DNA of 64,000 bases from Phenylobacterium sp. LH3H17 (GTDB lineage Bacteria; Pseudomonadota; Alphaproteobacteria; Caulobacterales; Caulobacteraceae), in contig NZ_CP101284.1 in assembly GCF_024298925.1 (NCBI RefSeq), positions 20,279 through 84,278 of the forward strand, written 5' to 3'. The position numbers were made by a program, and so were the translations under genes. Below the pieces are notes generated by a model. The model was not told where the DNA came from, did no database searches, and was given only the letters and a program-made list of their open reading frames with translations. Of the stretch, positions 34,512 to 43,050 are shown in pieces; within the stretch, counting starts at the first letter, position 1; each line of letters begins with the position of its first letter.

Positions 34512-35751
34512 CATCGAGGTCCATATCGATCGGCCGGGCGGCGTCCAGCGCGTCGGAACCCTTCACCGGCAGGCCCGGCGCGGCGGCGAGGCTGTGGCTT
34601 TCGAATACCATCCCGACTGGCTGGCCGATCCAGACCGGTTCTCGCTGGAGCCTGCGCTTACCCTGAACCGCGGCGCCTTTGCGCCAGCGGCGGGCGTGGC
34701 CATGTTCGGATCGCTGGGCGACTCGGCGCCCGACACCTGGGGTCGGCGGCTGATGCAGCGCGCCGAGCGGCGCCGGGCCGAGCGCGAGGGTAGCGCGGTC
34801 CGCACCTTGGCGGAGGCCGACTATCTGATCGGGGTCGCCGATGTGTCGCGTCTGGGAGCCCTGCGCTTTCGCTATGCCGGCGGTGAAGCGTTCGAGGCGC
34901 CGACGGCCCAGGGTGTTCCCGGCCTGGTCGAGCTTGGCCGCCTGATGGCGGTGACCGACCGGATCCTGCGCGATGAGGAGACCGATGCGGATCTGCAGAT
35001 GATCTTCGCACCGGGCTCTTCGCTCGGCGGGGCCCGGCCCAAGGCCTCGGTGATCGACCAGCACGGCCGGTTGTCGATTGCCAAGTTCCCGAAGCCGGAC
35101 GACGACTACAGCGTCGAGCGCTGGGAATCGGTGGCCCTGACCCTGGCCGGGATGGCCGGCGTCCGGGTGGCCGCCCATGAGCTGATCGAGGTGGCCGGCC
35201 AGGCGATCCTGCTATCGCGGCGGTTCGACCGGGAGGGAGAGGGACGCATCCCGTTCCTGTCGGCGCTGTCGATGATGGGCCTGAAGGATGGAGAGCGGGG
35301 AAGCTATCCCGAGCTGGTCGATGTGCTGGTGCAGACCGGCGCCCAGGCGCAGCGCGACGCCGTCGAGCTCTATCGGCGGATGGTGCTCAACGTACTGATC
35401 TCCAATGTCGACGATCATCTGCGTAACCACGGCTTCCTGTGGCTGGGACAGGGCGGTTGGACGCTGTCGCCGGCCTACGATCTCAACCCGACGCCGGTGG
35501 ACGTGAAGGCGCGCATCCTGACCACGACCATCGATCTTGATGACGGCACCTGTGACCTGGCCCTGGTGCTGTCGGTGGCTGGGTTGTTCTCGCTCAACGA
35601 CGCCGAGGCCCGGGATATCGTCCGCCAGGTGGCCCAGATCACCCGAGGTTGGCGGGACGTGGCCGCCGCGGCCGGCGCCCGGCCGGCGGAGATCCGGCGC
35701 ATGGAGAGTGCGTTTGAGCATGACGATCTGGTCAAGGCGCTGGCGCTTTAG
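34504..35751 (+). CDS. hipA: HipA-like Ser/Thr kinase toxin
   Basis: A 415-residue HipA. The N-terminal HipA_N domain contains FGSLGDSAPDTWGRRLM. SLGGARPKASV is the phosphate-binding loop, KFPKPDD holds the ATP-binding lysine, NVLISNVDDHLRNHGFL is the catalytic loop and YDLNP the metal-binding motif. HipA kinases phosphorylate aminoacyl-tRNA synthetases and induce dormancy. All key residues are present. It is probably plasmid-stabilising cargo. Confidence 0.9.
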   Translation: MPDIEVHIDRPGGVQRVGTLHRQARRGGEAVAFEYHPDWLADPDRFSLEPALTLNRGAFAPAAGVAMFGSLGDSAPDTWGRRLMQRAERRRAEREGSAVRTLAEADYLIGVADVSRLGALRFRYAGGEAFEAPTAQGVPGLVELGRLMAVTDRILRDEETDADLQMIFAPGSSLGGARPKASVIDQHGRLSIAKFPKPDDDYSVERWESVALTLAGMAGVRVAAHELIEVAGQAILLSRRFDREGEGRIPFLSALSMMGLKDGERGSYPELVDVLVQTGAQAQRDAVELYRRMVLNVLISNVDDHLRNHGFLWLGQGGWTLSPAYDLNPTPVDVKARILTTTIDLDDGTCDLALVLSVAGLFSLNDAEARDIVRQVAQITRGWRDVAAAAGARPAEIRRMESAFEHDDLVKALAL

Positions 35752-35782
35752 CGGAGACGAACCGCGTCCAGTCGGGAGACGG

Positions 35783-35975
35783 AAGGCCTTCCCCTGGGCT
35801 GAGCCCCGGGTCTTGGCCGAGCCTTTCGAGCGGCGACACACAGCAACGCGCTGGATTTGGAGGGCGGCCCGCGCGGGAGCTCGGTCCGGCCGCTTCGCGG
35901 CTCCTACGGGTCCGCCCCTGGCGGGCGCTTGGGGGCCGCCCCCGCTCGACGGGTGTCCGGGTGGGGGAGGCGGCT
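35783..35975 (+). repeat. GC-rich repeat R, copy 1
   Basis: Related to 54286-54500 through shared blocks in the same order: TTCCCCTG, CGGCCGA/TGGCCGA, TTTCGAGCGG, CGCTTCGCGGCTCCT, CGGGTCCGCCCCTGGCGGGCG and CCGCTCGACGG. It fills most of the 315-bp gap after hipA. It has no gene. Confidence 0.65.
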
Positions 35976-36066
35976 ACGACTTGAGGAGTCTCTGAACGCT
36001 GTTCACCTAGTCGCGCGGTCGCCCGCGAGGCGCTCGCGACACGCCGCCCGTTCCGATGCGAATATA

Positions 36067-36816
36067 TCAGGCGGCGCCGGGCGCGTTCGCCATCGCCAGG
36101 AAATCCCGCAGAGCAGGTTTGCTATTTTCGGGCGACCAGAAGGCGAAGTACGAGAGGAGGTCCCGCTTACTGTCCAGGTGTCGTGCGCAAACCCCGGGAT
36201 AGAAAGCGCCCAGCGCGTGGGCGCCGGTAAAGGTGACGCCGAACCCCAATCCGACCATGTCGAGCAGGGTGTCGCGCTGGACCGCGCAGGGCATGGTTAG
36301 GGCAGGCGGGCCGCCCAAGGCATGACGCACCGCGCCTTCCATGGCCTTGCTGCGCGCGTCATCGCTCGTCACCAAAACCTGTTCCTGTCTAAGGGCCGCG
36401 GCGCTGACCTCGGTATCCATCGTCAAGGGGTGGTGTTCCGACAGCAAGACCATCAGGCGTTCCTGCCACAGGGATTGTGACCGCCACCGTGTCTGCCCAA
36501 GGCCTTGCAGACCAAGGACAAGGTCAAGCCGGCGCCTGTCGAGCTCAGTGGTGAGCCGATCGTCGTCCTGGTCAACAAGCACCAGATCGACCTCCGGATG
36601 GCCAGCCTTGAACGCGCTGATCAGGGTCCGCGGAAAGCCCCAGTTGAGCGAGCATCCCAAACCAATCACCAGTGTCGCGCGCTTTTCGGCCGTCCACCTT
36701 GGGAAGGAATCACCCAAGCCCCGGAAAGGTTGAGCCGCCCCTCCGGGGGGCATAAGCGACAGCATTGGATCGCGCCCACCTTTTGCGCGCAGCGTCTCGC
36801 CAGACCGGACGCCCAT
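36067..36816 (-). CDS. LysR-type effector-binding domain protein lacking the DNA-binding domain
   Basis: A 249-residue protein that aligns with the LysR substrate-binding domain (TLVIGLGCSLNWGFPRTLIS, HPEVDLVLVDQDDDRLTTEL, RLDLVLGLQGLG, VQRDTLLDMVGLGFGVTF). The usual N-terminal winged helix is absent: only about 45 residues with no HTH precede it. The start directly follows the stop of the upstream gene (TAACCATG). It cannot bind DNA by itself in the normal way, so it is either a truncated regulator or a small-molecule sensor working with a partner. Confidence 0.72.
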   Translation of the reverse strand: MGVRSGETLRAKGGRDPMLSLMPPGGAAQPFRGLGDSFPRWTAEKRATLVIGLGCSLNWGFPRTLISAFKAGHPEVDLVLVDQDDDRLTTELDRRRLDLVLGLQGLGQTRWRSQSLWQERLMVLLSEHHPLTMDTEVSAAALRQEQVLVTSDDARSKAMEGAVRHALGGPPALTMPCAVQRDTLLDMVGLGFGVTFTGAHALGAFYPGVCARHLDSKRDLLSYFAFWSPENSKPALRDFLAMANAPGAA

Positions 36817-36818
36817 GG

Positions 36819-37262
36819 TTAGGCCGCCTTTTTCATAGGCGCGACCTCGCGACGGGCGACATGGATTTCCTTGTGCGCGCCGTGCAGACAGCGCTCGACA
36901 TGGTAACCGCAAGTTTCCAGGGCTCGATGCACCGGATCAACCTTCATGCCCGCGGCCGGTGTGGGCGTCTCGATCACCAGGATCCCGCCCGCCTTCACGT
37001 GAGACGCATCATGAAGCGTGCGCGCGAGGGTTTCTGGGCTGCTGGCGTTCAGCACGAGCAGGAGGTCGCAGTCGTCAGCGGGGCAGGGGCCTTGGCGAAC
37101 GTAGCCGACCTTGTTGTAGCCATGACGGCAGAACCAGAGGAGGGGCGCGAGGCCCCCAGGTCCTGCGATCCGAATGACGCTGTCATGAGTGACACCGGCC
37201 TGGCTCAGCATGTCGTGCATGGTTTGGCCAAAACGGTGTTTACGCTGCAGGGGGTCGCCCAT
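36819..37262 (-). CDS. Degenerate methyltransferase-like protein
   Basis: A 147-residue protein with a Rossmann-like pattern: VIRIAGPGGLAPLLWFCRHG, DDCDLLLVLNASSP, GGILVIETPTP and a C-terminal ALETCGYHVERCLHGAHKEIHV. The glycine-rich loop is atypical, so AdoMet binding is uncertain. It is divergent from the kdp operon and forms an operon with the LysR-domain gene. A regulatory role toward kdp is only suggested by position. Confidence 0.5.
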   Translation of the reverse strand: MGDPLQRKHRFGQTMHDMLSQAGVTHDSVIRIAGPGGLAPLLWFCRHGYNKVGYVRQGPCPADDCDLLLVLNASSPETLARTLHDASHVKAGGILVIETPTPAAGMKVDPVHRALETCGYHVERCLHGAHKEIHVARREVAPMKKAA

Positions 37263-37432
37263 TGTAAGTCACTTCCGGGGACCGCATGCTCGCTGAACAC
37301 AATGTCCAGGGGGCTGCGGCCACTCGCAATTGTGACTCTCCCTAGCGTAAGCGTTCCATGGGGATGTTCGAAGACACCATAAGGGACTCATAGGGGGCCG
37401 GCTGCGCGCAACCCCAAGTCCGCCTCGAAATC

Positions 37433-37448
37433 TTTATACTTCCTTGAC
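37433..37448 (+). promoter_or_regulatory. KdpE-like T-rich binding site upstream of kdp
   Basis: TTTATACTTCCTTGAC closely resembles the T-rich KdpE target in the E. coli kdpFABC promoter (TTTATACTTTTTTTACA). It lies about 80-95 bp before the first small gene of the operon. A KdpDE pair encoded in the same cluster makes this a likely activator site. Confidence 0.6.
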
Positions 37449-37528
37449 GTTGATCAATGGGGTTCCACATGGAGCCCTTACGGTGAAGGTCTGTAGAGTA
37501 GCGTTCAAACTGTGGCCAGGAGCGCTCC

Positions 37529-37612
37529 ATGCTCGACATCATCTACATCCTTACCGGCATTCTGATCTTCGGCCTCTTCGCCGGATATGCCGCAGCCCTG
37601 AGGCGCCTCTGA
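37529..37612 (+). CDS. 27-residue membrane peptide at the head of the kdp operon
   Basis: AGGAG lies 6 bp before the ATG. The peptide is a single hydrophobic helix (DIIYILTGILIFGLFAGYAA) with a basic tail. Its stop overlaps the kdpF start (TGATG). It may be a second KdpF-like stabilising subunit; that is inferred. Confidence 0.55.
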   Translation: MLDIIYILTGILIFGLFAGYAAALRRL

Positions 37613-37698
37613 TGCTTGCTAACATTGTCTGGGGCGTCGGCGCCCTCATCATCGCCATTTACATGGTCATAGCCCTCCTGCGTCCGGAGAAGTTCTAA
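37612..37698 (+). CDS. kdpF: KdpF, small subunit of the K+ ATPase
   Basis: A 28-residue single-helix protein ending in LLRPEKF, the hallmark C-terminus of KdpF. It stabilises the KdpABC complex in the membrane. Its TAA stop overlaps the kdpA start (TAATG). Confidence 0.82.
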   Translation: MLANIVWGVGALIIAIYMVIALLRPEKF

Positions 37699-39407
37699 TG
37701 AACGTTCAGGGCTGGGCGGAGATCGCCCTCACCATCTTCCTGACGGTGGCGCTTGCCTGGCCGCTCGGCGCCTACGTCGCCCGTGTCTGGGCCGGCGAGC
37801 GCACCTGGCTGGACCCCGTCCTCAAGCCGGTGGAGCGGCTGATCTACGCTGGCTGTGGCGTGAAACGCGAGAAGGGCCAGAATTGGGTGGCCTACGCCTT
37901 GAGCTTCCTGGCATTCAGCGCCGCGAGCTTCCTCGTGCTCTACTTGATTCTCCGGTATCAGAACTTCCTGCCACTGAACCCGCAGGGGTTCGCCGGCATG
38001 TCGCCGCACCTGGCGTTCAACACCTCGATCAGCTTCGTCACCAACACCAACTGGCAGTCCTACGTGCCGGAGGTGACGGTTTCGACCTTCTCGCAGATGG
38101 CCGGTCTGACCACGCAGAACTTCATGTCGGCCGCCGCCGGCATGGCTGTCGCTGCGGCGATGGCGCGGGCCTTCATGGCCAACCGGGCCGAGGGCCTGGG
38201 GTCTTTCTGGGTCGATCTGTCCCGTAACGCCCTCTACGTCCTGCTGCCGATCGCGCTGGTGGTCGGCGTGGCGCTGGTCGCGTTGGGCGTGCCTCAGAGC
38301 CTCGATGCGAACGTGACGGCGCAGACGCTGGAGGGCGGTAAGCAGACGATCGCGCTCTATCCCGTCGCCAGCCAGGAGGTCATCAAGCAGCTAGGCGTCA
38401 ACGGCGGCGGCATCTTCAACGCCAACTCGGCGCACCCGTTCGAGAACCCGAACGCCATCACCAACCTGATCCAGATCCTGGCGATGAACAGCCTGGCGCT
38501 GGCCTGCGTCTTCGCCTTCGGCCGGATGGTGCTGGCCCGGAAGGAAGCTCGCGCCCTGGTGGTCGTCATGACCATCCTGCTGGCGTCGGCGGGCAGCATT
38601 GTCTACTGGGCGGAGACCCAACCCGCGCCAGCGCTTGTCGCCGCCAATGCGGACGCCAGCGTCAACATGGAAGGCAAGGAGGTTCGCTTCGGTGCGCCTT
38701 CCACGGCGGCCTGGGTCGCTGCGACCACGGGCGCCTCCGACGGCGGCGTGAACGCCATGCACGACAGCCTGATGCCGCTGGGCGGCGGCGTGGCGCTGTT
38801 CCTGATGCAACTGGGCGAGATCATCCCCGGCGGCAACGGGTCCGGCCTCTACGGCATGATCGTCATGGCGTTGATTGCCGTGTTCGTGGCGGGCCTGATG
38901 GTTGGCCGCACGCCCGAGTACCTGGGCAAGAAGGTCGAGGCCAAGGAAATTAAGTTCGCCATGCTGGCGGTGCTGATCCTGCCGCTGTCGATCCTTGGGT
39001 TTACCGCCGTGGCGCTGGTCCTGCCCGCAGGGCTGGCCGGGCTATTGAACCACGGACCCCACGGCCTTTCGGAGATCCTCTACGCCTACACCTCGGCGAC
39101 AGCGAACAACGGCTCGGCCTTCGCCGGCCTGACCGCCAACACGCCCTGGTACAACACCACCTTGGGCATTGCGATGCTGCTTGGCAGATTCGCCTACGCC
39201 ATTCCGGTCATCGCGATCGCCGGCTCGCTGGCGGCCAAACCGAAACTGGGCGCCACGACCGGCACCTTCCCGACTGACGGCCCCCTGTTTATCGGCCTTC
39301 TGATCGGCGTGATCCTGATCATGGGCGGCTTGCAGTTCTTTCCCGCCCTCGCCCTCGGCCCGATCGTGGAGCACTTCCAAGTGCTCCAAGCGGTCGCGGC
39401 TCATTGA
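37698..39407 (+). CDS. kdpA: KdpA, potassium-binding subunit
   Basis: A 569-residue integral membrane protein with about ten helices. Selectivity-filter-type loops are visible: [46 protein letters not shown] and [14 protein letters not shown]. It forms the K+ channel-like subunit of the high-affinity KdpFABC pump. Length is normal. Confidence 0.97.
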   Translation: MNVQGWAEIALTIFLTVALAWPLGAYVARVWAGERTWLDPVLKPVERLIYAGCGVKREKGQNWVAYALSFLAFSAASFLVLYLILRYQNFLPLNPQGFAGMSPHLAFNTSISFVTNTNWQSYVPEVTVSTFSQMAGLTTQNFMSAAAGMAVAAAMARAFMANRAEGLGSFWVDLSRNALYVLLPIALVVGVALVALGVPQSLDANVTAQTLEGGKQTIALYPVASQEVIKQLGVNGGGIFNANSAHPFENPNAITNLIQILAMNSLALACVFAFGRMVLARKEARALVVVMTILLASAGSIVYWAETQPAPALVAANADASVNMEGKEVRFGAPSTAAWVAATTGASDGGVNAMHDSLMPLGGGVALFLMQLGEIIPGGNGSGLYGMIVMALIAVFVAGLMVGRTPEYLGKKVEAKEIKFAMLAVLILPLSILGFTAVALVLPAGLAGLLNHGPHGLSEILYAYTSATANNGSAFAGLTANTPWYNTTLGIAMLLGRFAYAIPVIAIAGSLAAKPKLGATTGTFPTDGPLFIGLLIGVILIMGGLQFFPALALGPIVEHFQVLQAVAAH

Positions 39408-39427
39408 ACCCCTAAGGGCCCATTCCC

Positions 39428-41497
39428 ATGACCTATGCATCCGCTCCGCTTGGTGACAACCGCCGCAAGGCAACCAGCATCGTCAGCAGTTTCTCGGGCC
39501 CCATGCTGGTCCGAGCCCTACGCGACGCCTTCGTGAAGCTCAACCCGCGCAAGCTTCTGGGCAATCCGGTCATCTTCGCGACCGAGATCGTCGCGGTGCT
39601 CGCCACCGTCTCGACGGCGCTGGCGGTCAAGGATGGCGGAGACTGGGGTTTCGCCCTGCAGATCGCCTTGTGGCTCTGGGCTACCGTCCTGTTCGCCAAC
39701 TTCGCCGAAAGCATCGCCGAAGGCCGCGGCAAGGCCGCCGCCGACAGCCTGCGCGCAACGCGGGTGACGACCAAGGCCAAGCTGCTGGTGGATCCAGGCA
39801 GAGGGACGATCGTTCTGACGCCGGCCCATGAGCTGTCCGTCGGCGATATCGTGCTGGTCGAAGCGGGCGACGTCATCCCATCAGACGGGGAAATCGTCGA
39901 AGGTATCGCTTCGGTGAACGAGGCCGCCATCACCGGCGAAAGCGCGCCTGTCATCCGCGAAAGCGGCGGAGACCGTTCGGCCGTGACCGGCGGGACAACC
40001 GTTGTTTCCGACTGGATCAAGATCCGCATCACCTCTGCGGCTGGCAACACCTTCCTGGATCGTATGATCGCGATGGTAGAAGGCGCCGACAGGCGCAAGA
40101 CGCCTAACGAAGTCGCCCTGGCAGTGCTGCTCGCTGGCCTGACCCTGATCTTCCTCATCGCCACCGTCACCCTCTTGGGGCTGGGCGCCTATTCCGGCGT
40201 GAAGCTTGACCCGATGATCCTGGGCGCGCTGTTCATCTGCCTGATCCCCACCACCATCGGCGGCCTGTTGTCCGCGGTTGGCATCGCCGGCATGGATCGG
40301 CTACTGAAGGTCAACGTCTTGGCCACCTCCGGACGGGCCGTTGAGGCCGCTGGCGACGTCGATACCCTTCTGCTCGACAAGACCGGCACCATCACCTTCG
40401 GCAACCGCATGGCCACCGAAGTGATCGCCGTGCCGGGCGTGCGCCCCGAGATGATGCTCCGCGCCACCCTGCTGGCCTCGCTTGGCGACGAAACGCCTGA
40501 GGGCCGTTCGATCGTCGAACTGGCCCGCACTCAGGGTATGGCGCTGGAAGCCCCGCGCGGCGCCAAGATCATCCCGTTCAGCGCCACGACCCGTCAGTCC
40601 GGCCTGGAAGCCGATGGCCACACCTGGCGCAAGGGTGCGGTTGACGCGGTGCTGAAAGATTCCGGCCTGACCGTTCAGCAGGCTCCGGCGGAGTTCAACG
40701 CCGCGGTTGACCGCATCGCGCGCTCCGGCGGCACCCCGCTCGCCGTGTCTGAAAACGGCATCCTGTTTGGTGTCATCCACCTCAAGGACGTCGTGAAGCC
40801 TAACGTGAAAGAGCGCTTCGCTGACCTGCGCCGCATGGGCCTGCGCACGGTGATGATCACCGGGGACAACCCTGTCACCGCCGCCGCTATCGCCTCCGAG
40901 GCCGGCGTGGACGATTTCCTCGCCGAAGCGACGCCGGAGGACAAGCTGCGCCTGATCCGCGAGGAGCAAGGCAAGGGCCGTCTGGTCGCCATGTGCGGCG
41001 ACGGCGCCAATGACGCGCCGGCCCTGGCTCAATCTGACGTGGGCGTCGCCATGCAGACCGGAGCCCAGGCCGCCCGCGAGGCCGGCAACATGGTGGATCT
41101 CGACTCTGACCCCACCAAGGTCATCGAGATCGTCGAGGTCGGCAAACAGATGCTGATCACGCGCGGCGCCTTGACCACCTTCTCCATCGCCAACGATGTC
41201 GCCAAGTATTTCGCCATCATCCCGGCCCTGTTCGTGGTCAGCCTGCCGGCGCTGGGCGCCATGAACATCATGGGGCTCGCCAACCCGAAGAGCGCGATCC
41301 TGTCGGCGGTGATCTTCAACGCCCTGGTGATCGTCGTTCTGATCCCGCTCGCCCTCAAGGGCGTGAAGTACCGGGCGATCGGCGCCGGTAAGCTGCTGCA
41401 GCGCAACCTGCTGATCTACGGGCTCGGCGGGATCATCGCTCCCTTTATCGGCATCAAGCTCATCGACATGATCATCTCAGGATTGGGCCTGGTCTGA
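39428..41497 (+). CDS. kdpB: KdpB, P-type ATPase subunit
   Basis: A 689-residue P-type ATPase. [10 protein letters not shown] is the TGES actuator motif, [14 protein letters not shown] carries the phosphorylated aspartate, and [21 protein letters not shown] is given here as the hinge motif [28 protein letters not shown] marks a C-terminal helix. It couples ATP hydrolysis to K+ uptake through KdpA. Length is normal. Confidence 0.97.
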   Translation: MTYASAPLGDNRRKATSIVSSFSGPMLVRALRDAFVKLNPRKLLGNPVIFATEIVAVLATVSTALAVKDGGDWGFALQIALWLWATVLFANFAESIAEGRGKAAADSLRATRVTTKAKLLVDPGRGTIVLTPAHELSVGDIVLVEAGDVIPSDGEIVEGIASVNEAAITGESAPVIRESGGDRSAVTGGTTVVSDWIKIRITSAAGNTFLDRMIAMVEGADRRKTPNEVALAVLLAGLTLIFLIATVTLLGLGAYSGVKLDPMILGALFICLIPTTIGGLLSAVGIAGMDRLLKVNVLATSGRAVEAAGDVDTLLLDKTGTITFGNRMATEVIAVPGVRPEMMLRATLLASLGDETPEGRSIVELARTQGMALEAPRGAKIIPFSATTRQSGLEADGHTWRKGAVDAVLKDSGLTVQQAPAEFNAAVDRIARSGGTPLAVSENGILFGVIHLKDVVKPNVKERFADLRRMGLRTVMITGDNPVTAAAIASEAGVDDFLAEATPEDKLRLIREEQGKGRLVAMCGDGANDAPALAQSDVGVAMQTGAQAAREAGNMVDLDSDPTKVIEIVEVGKQMLITRGALTTFSIANDVAKYFAIIPALFVVSLPALGAMNIMGLANPKSAILSAVIFNALVIVVLIPLALKGVKYRAIGAGKLLQRNLLIYGLGGIIAPFIGIKLIDMIISGLGLV

Positions 41498-41652
41498 TGC
41501 AGTACTCCGCCCTCCAAGACCTGACCGTCCCGGTCATGCTGACCGGTCTCTTCTTCCTGTCCGTGCTCGCCAGTGCGCGGCGGGAGAGAGCGGCGGGCGC
41601 CGCCTCCCCCCGAGTTTCCGGCGCCCGCCGCTACGCCCCCAACATTCATTGA
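41497..41652 (+). CDS. 51-residue putative membrane peptide between kdpB and torF
   Basis: The ATG overlaps the kdpB stop (TGATG), so it could be translated by coupling. It has one hydrophobic helix (PVMLTGLFFLSVLASARRE) and a basic, Ala/Arg-rich tail. The ORF may be real or accidental; there is no separate ribosome-binding site. Confidence 0.4.
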   Translation: MQYSALQDLTVPVMLTGLFFLSVLASARRERAAGAASPRVSGARRYAPNIH

Positions 41653-41660
41653 GAAATGCC

Positions 41661-42386
41661 ATGAACACCAAGGTTCACATCTCCATCAAGACCCGCACCT
41701 GCGCCGCCGTCTGTCTCGGACTTTTCTTGTCGGTCGCCGTCGGAGCCGTTCAGGCCCAAGCTCAGGACGCCCCAAAGCCAACCGTTGCGTTCAATGCCGG
41801 AGTGTTTAGCGACTACGCCTTTCGAGGTGTCAGCCAAACCGATGAGAAGCCGGCCATCCAAGGCGGCGCCGACGTCAGCGCCGGTCAGGTCTACGCCGGG
41901 GTCTGGGCGTCCAACGTGGACTTCAATGACGCCACGGACGCCGAGGTTGATCTCTATGCGGGCTTCAAACCAATCCTGGGTCCGGTCGCTCTGGACCTGG
42001 GCGTGATCTACTACGGCTACGTCAACGCGCCTTCGGGCGCGGATTATGCCAACTGGGAAGTGAAGGTTGCAGGCTCCGTGCCCGTCGGCAAAGGCTCGCT
42101 CGGCGCCGCGGTGTTCTACTCGCCTGACAGTTTCGGCGCGGCGGATGAGGCGACCTATTACGAGGCCAACGGATCCTATCCCCTGAGCGAGAAGGTTTCG
42201 ATGAGCGCCGCGGTTGGCCGTCAAACCTACAAGGGTCCAGGCGACTATACGACCTGGAACGTCGGCGCGACCTGGGCCTTCGCCCCCCATCTGGCGGCCG
42301 ACCTACGTTATCACGACACCAACGAACATGGCTTCGGGAAGATCTACGGCAGTCGCGCCGTGGTCAGCCTGAAAGCCACATTCTAA
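41661..42386 (+). CDS. TorF-family putative outer membrane porin
   Basis: A 241-residue protein with a signal peptide (AAVCLGLFLSVAVGAVQAQA, cleavage near AQA). The TorF core begins VAFNAGVFSDYAFRGVSQTDEKPAIQGG (given as the family's FSDYxFRGxSQT signature) and continues as alternating strands to a C-terminal Phe (SLKATF), typical of beta-barrel proteins. Placed inside kdp between kdpB and kdpC, it may let K+ or counter-ions cross the outer membrane. That function is inferred from position. Confidence 0.85.
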   Translation: MNTKVHISIKTRTCAAVCLGLFLSVAVGAVQAQAQDAPKPTVAFNAGVFSDYAFRGVSQTDEKPAIQGGADVSAGQVYAGVWASNVDFNDATDAEVDLYAGFKPILGPVALDLGVIYYGYVNAPSGADYANWEVKVAGSVPVGKGSLGAAVFYSPDSFGAADEATYYEANGSYPLSEKVSMSAAVGRQTYKGPGDYTTWNVGATWAFAPHLAADLRYHDTNEHGFGKIYGSRAVVSLKATF

Positions 42387-42399
42387 AGGAGACTGAGCC

Positions 42400-43029
42400 A
42401 TGCTTACTCAAGCCCGTGCGGCGATCGTCTCGACGCTGTTTTTCACCCTCCTCCTTGGGGTTGGCTATCCTCTGGTCGTGACGGGGATCGGCAAGCTCGC
42501 TTTCTCCGCTCAAGCTGGCGGCAGCCTCATCCGTGACTCGAAAGGCCAGGTGATCGGCTCATCCTTGATCGCCCAGAACTTCACCAAGCCTGAATACCTG
42601 CACCCTCGGCCCTCGGCGGCGGGTGCGGACGGATATGACGCATCCGGCTCGTCAGGGTCGAATTTGGGGCCCCTCAACGAGGATCTCGCCAAGCGGGTCG
42701 CCGAAAGCACGAAGGCGATCCAGGGCGAGGGGTCCGGCCCGGTCCCGGCCGACGCTGTCACGACATCGGGGTCGGGGCTCGATCCTGACATCTCGCCGGC
42801 TAACGCCGCGCGGCAAGCGAGCCGTGTTGCAGCCGCGCGCGGCGTGGACGTCAGCGTGGTGAAGAAGGCCATCGCCGCCAACACGACCGCACCTTGGCTG
42901 GGCGTCTTTGGTCAGCCGCGTGTAAACGTGCTGCAGACCAATCTGGCGCTGGACGCGGCCGCGCCGGTTCCGGCCCCCGCCTCGGCACCGCCAGCAGCGC
43001 CCGCTCCGGCCGCGTCTCCGGTGGGCTAG
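42400..43029 (+). CDS. kdpC: KdpC, K+ ATPase assembly subunit
   Basis: A 209-residue protein with one N-terminal helix (AAIVSTLFFTLLLGVGYPLVV) and the periplasmic KdpC domain: FTKPEYLHPRPSAAG, SGSSGSNLGPLN, TTSGSGLDPDISPANA, PWLGVFGQPRVNVLQTNLAL. The last ~25 residues are an Ala/Pro tail not needed in other KdpC. It stabilises KdpAB and increases ATP affinity. Confidence 0.95.
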   Translation: MLTQARAAIVSTLFFTLLLGVGYPLVVTGIGKLAFSAQAGGSLIRDSKGQVIGSSLIAQNFTKPEYLHPRPSAAGADGYDASGSSGSNLGPLNEDLAKRVAESTKAIQGEGSGPVPADAVTTSGSGLDPDISPANAARQASRVAAARGVDVSVVKKAIAANTTAPWLGVFGQPRVNVLQTNLALDAAAPVPAPASAPPAAPAPAASPVG

Positions 43030-43050
43030 ACCACGAGGGAGTAGCCGGCC

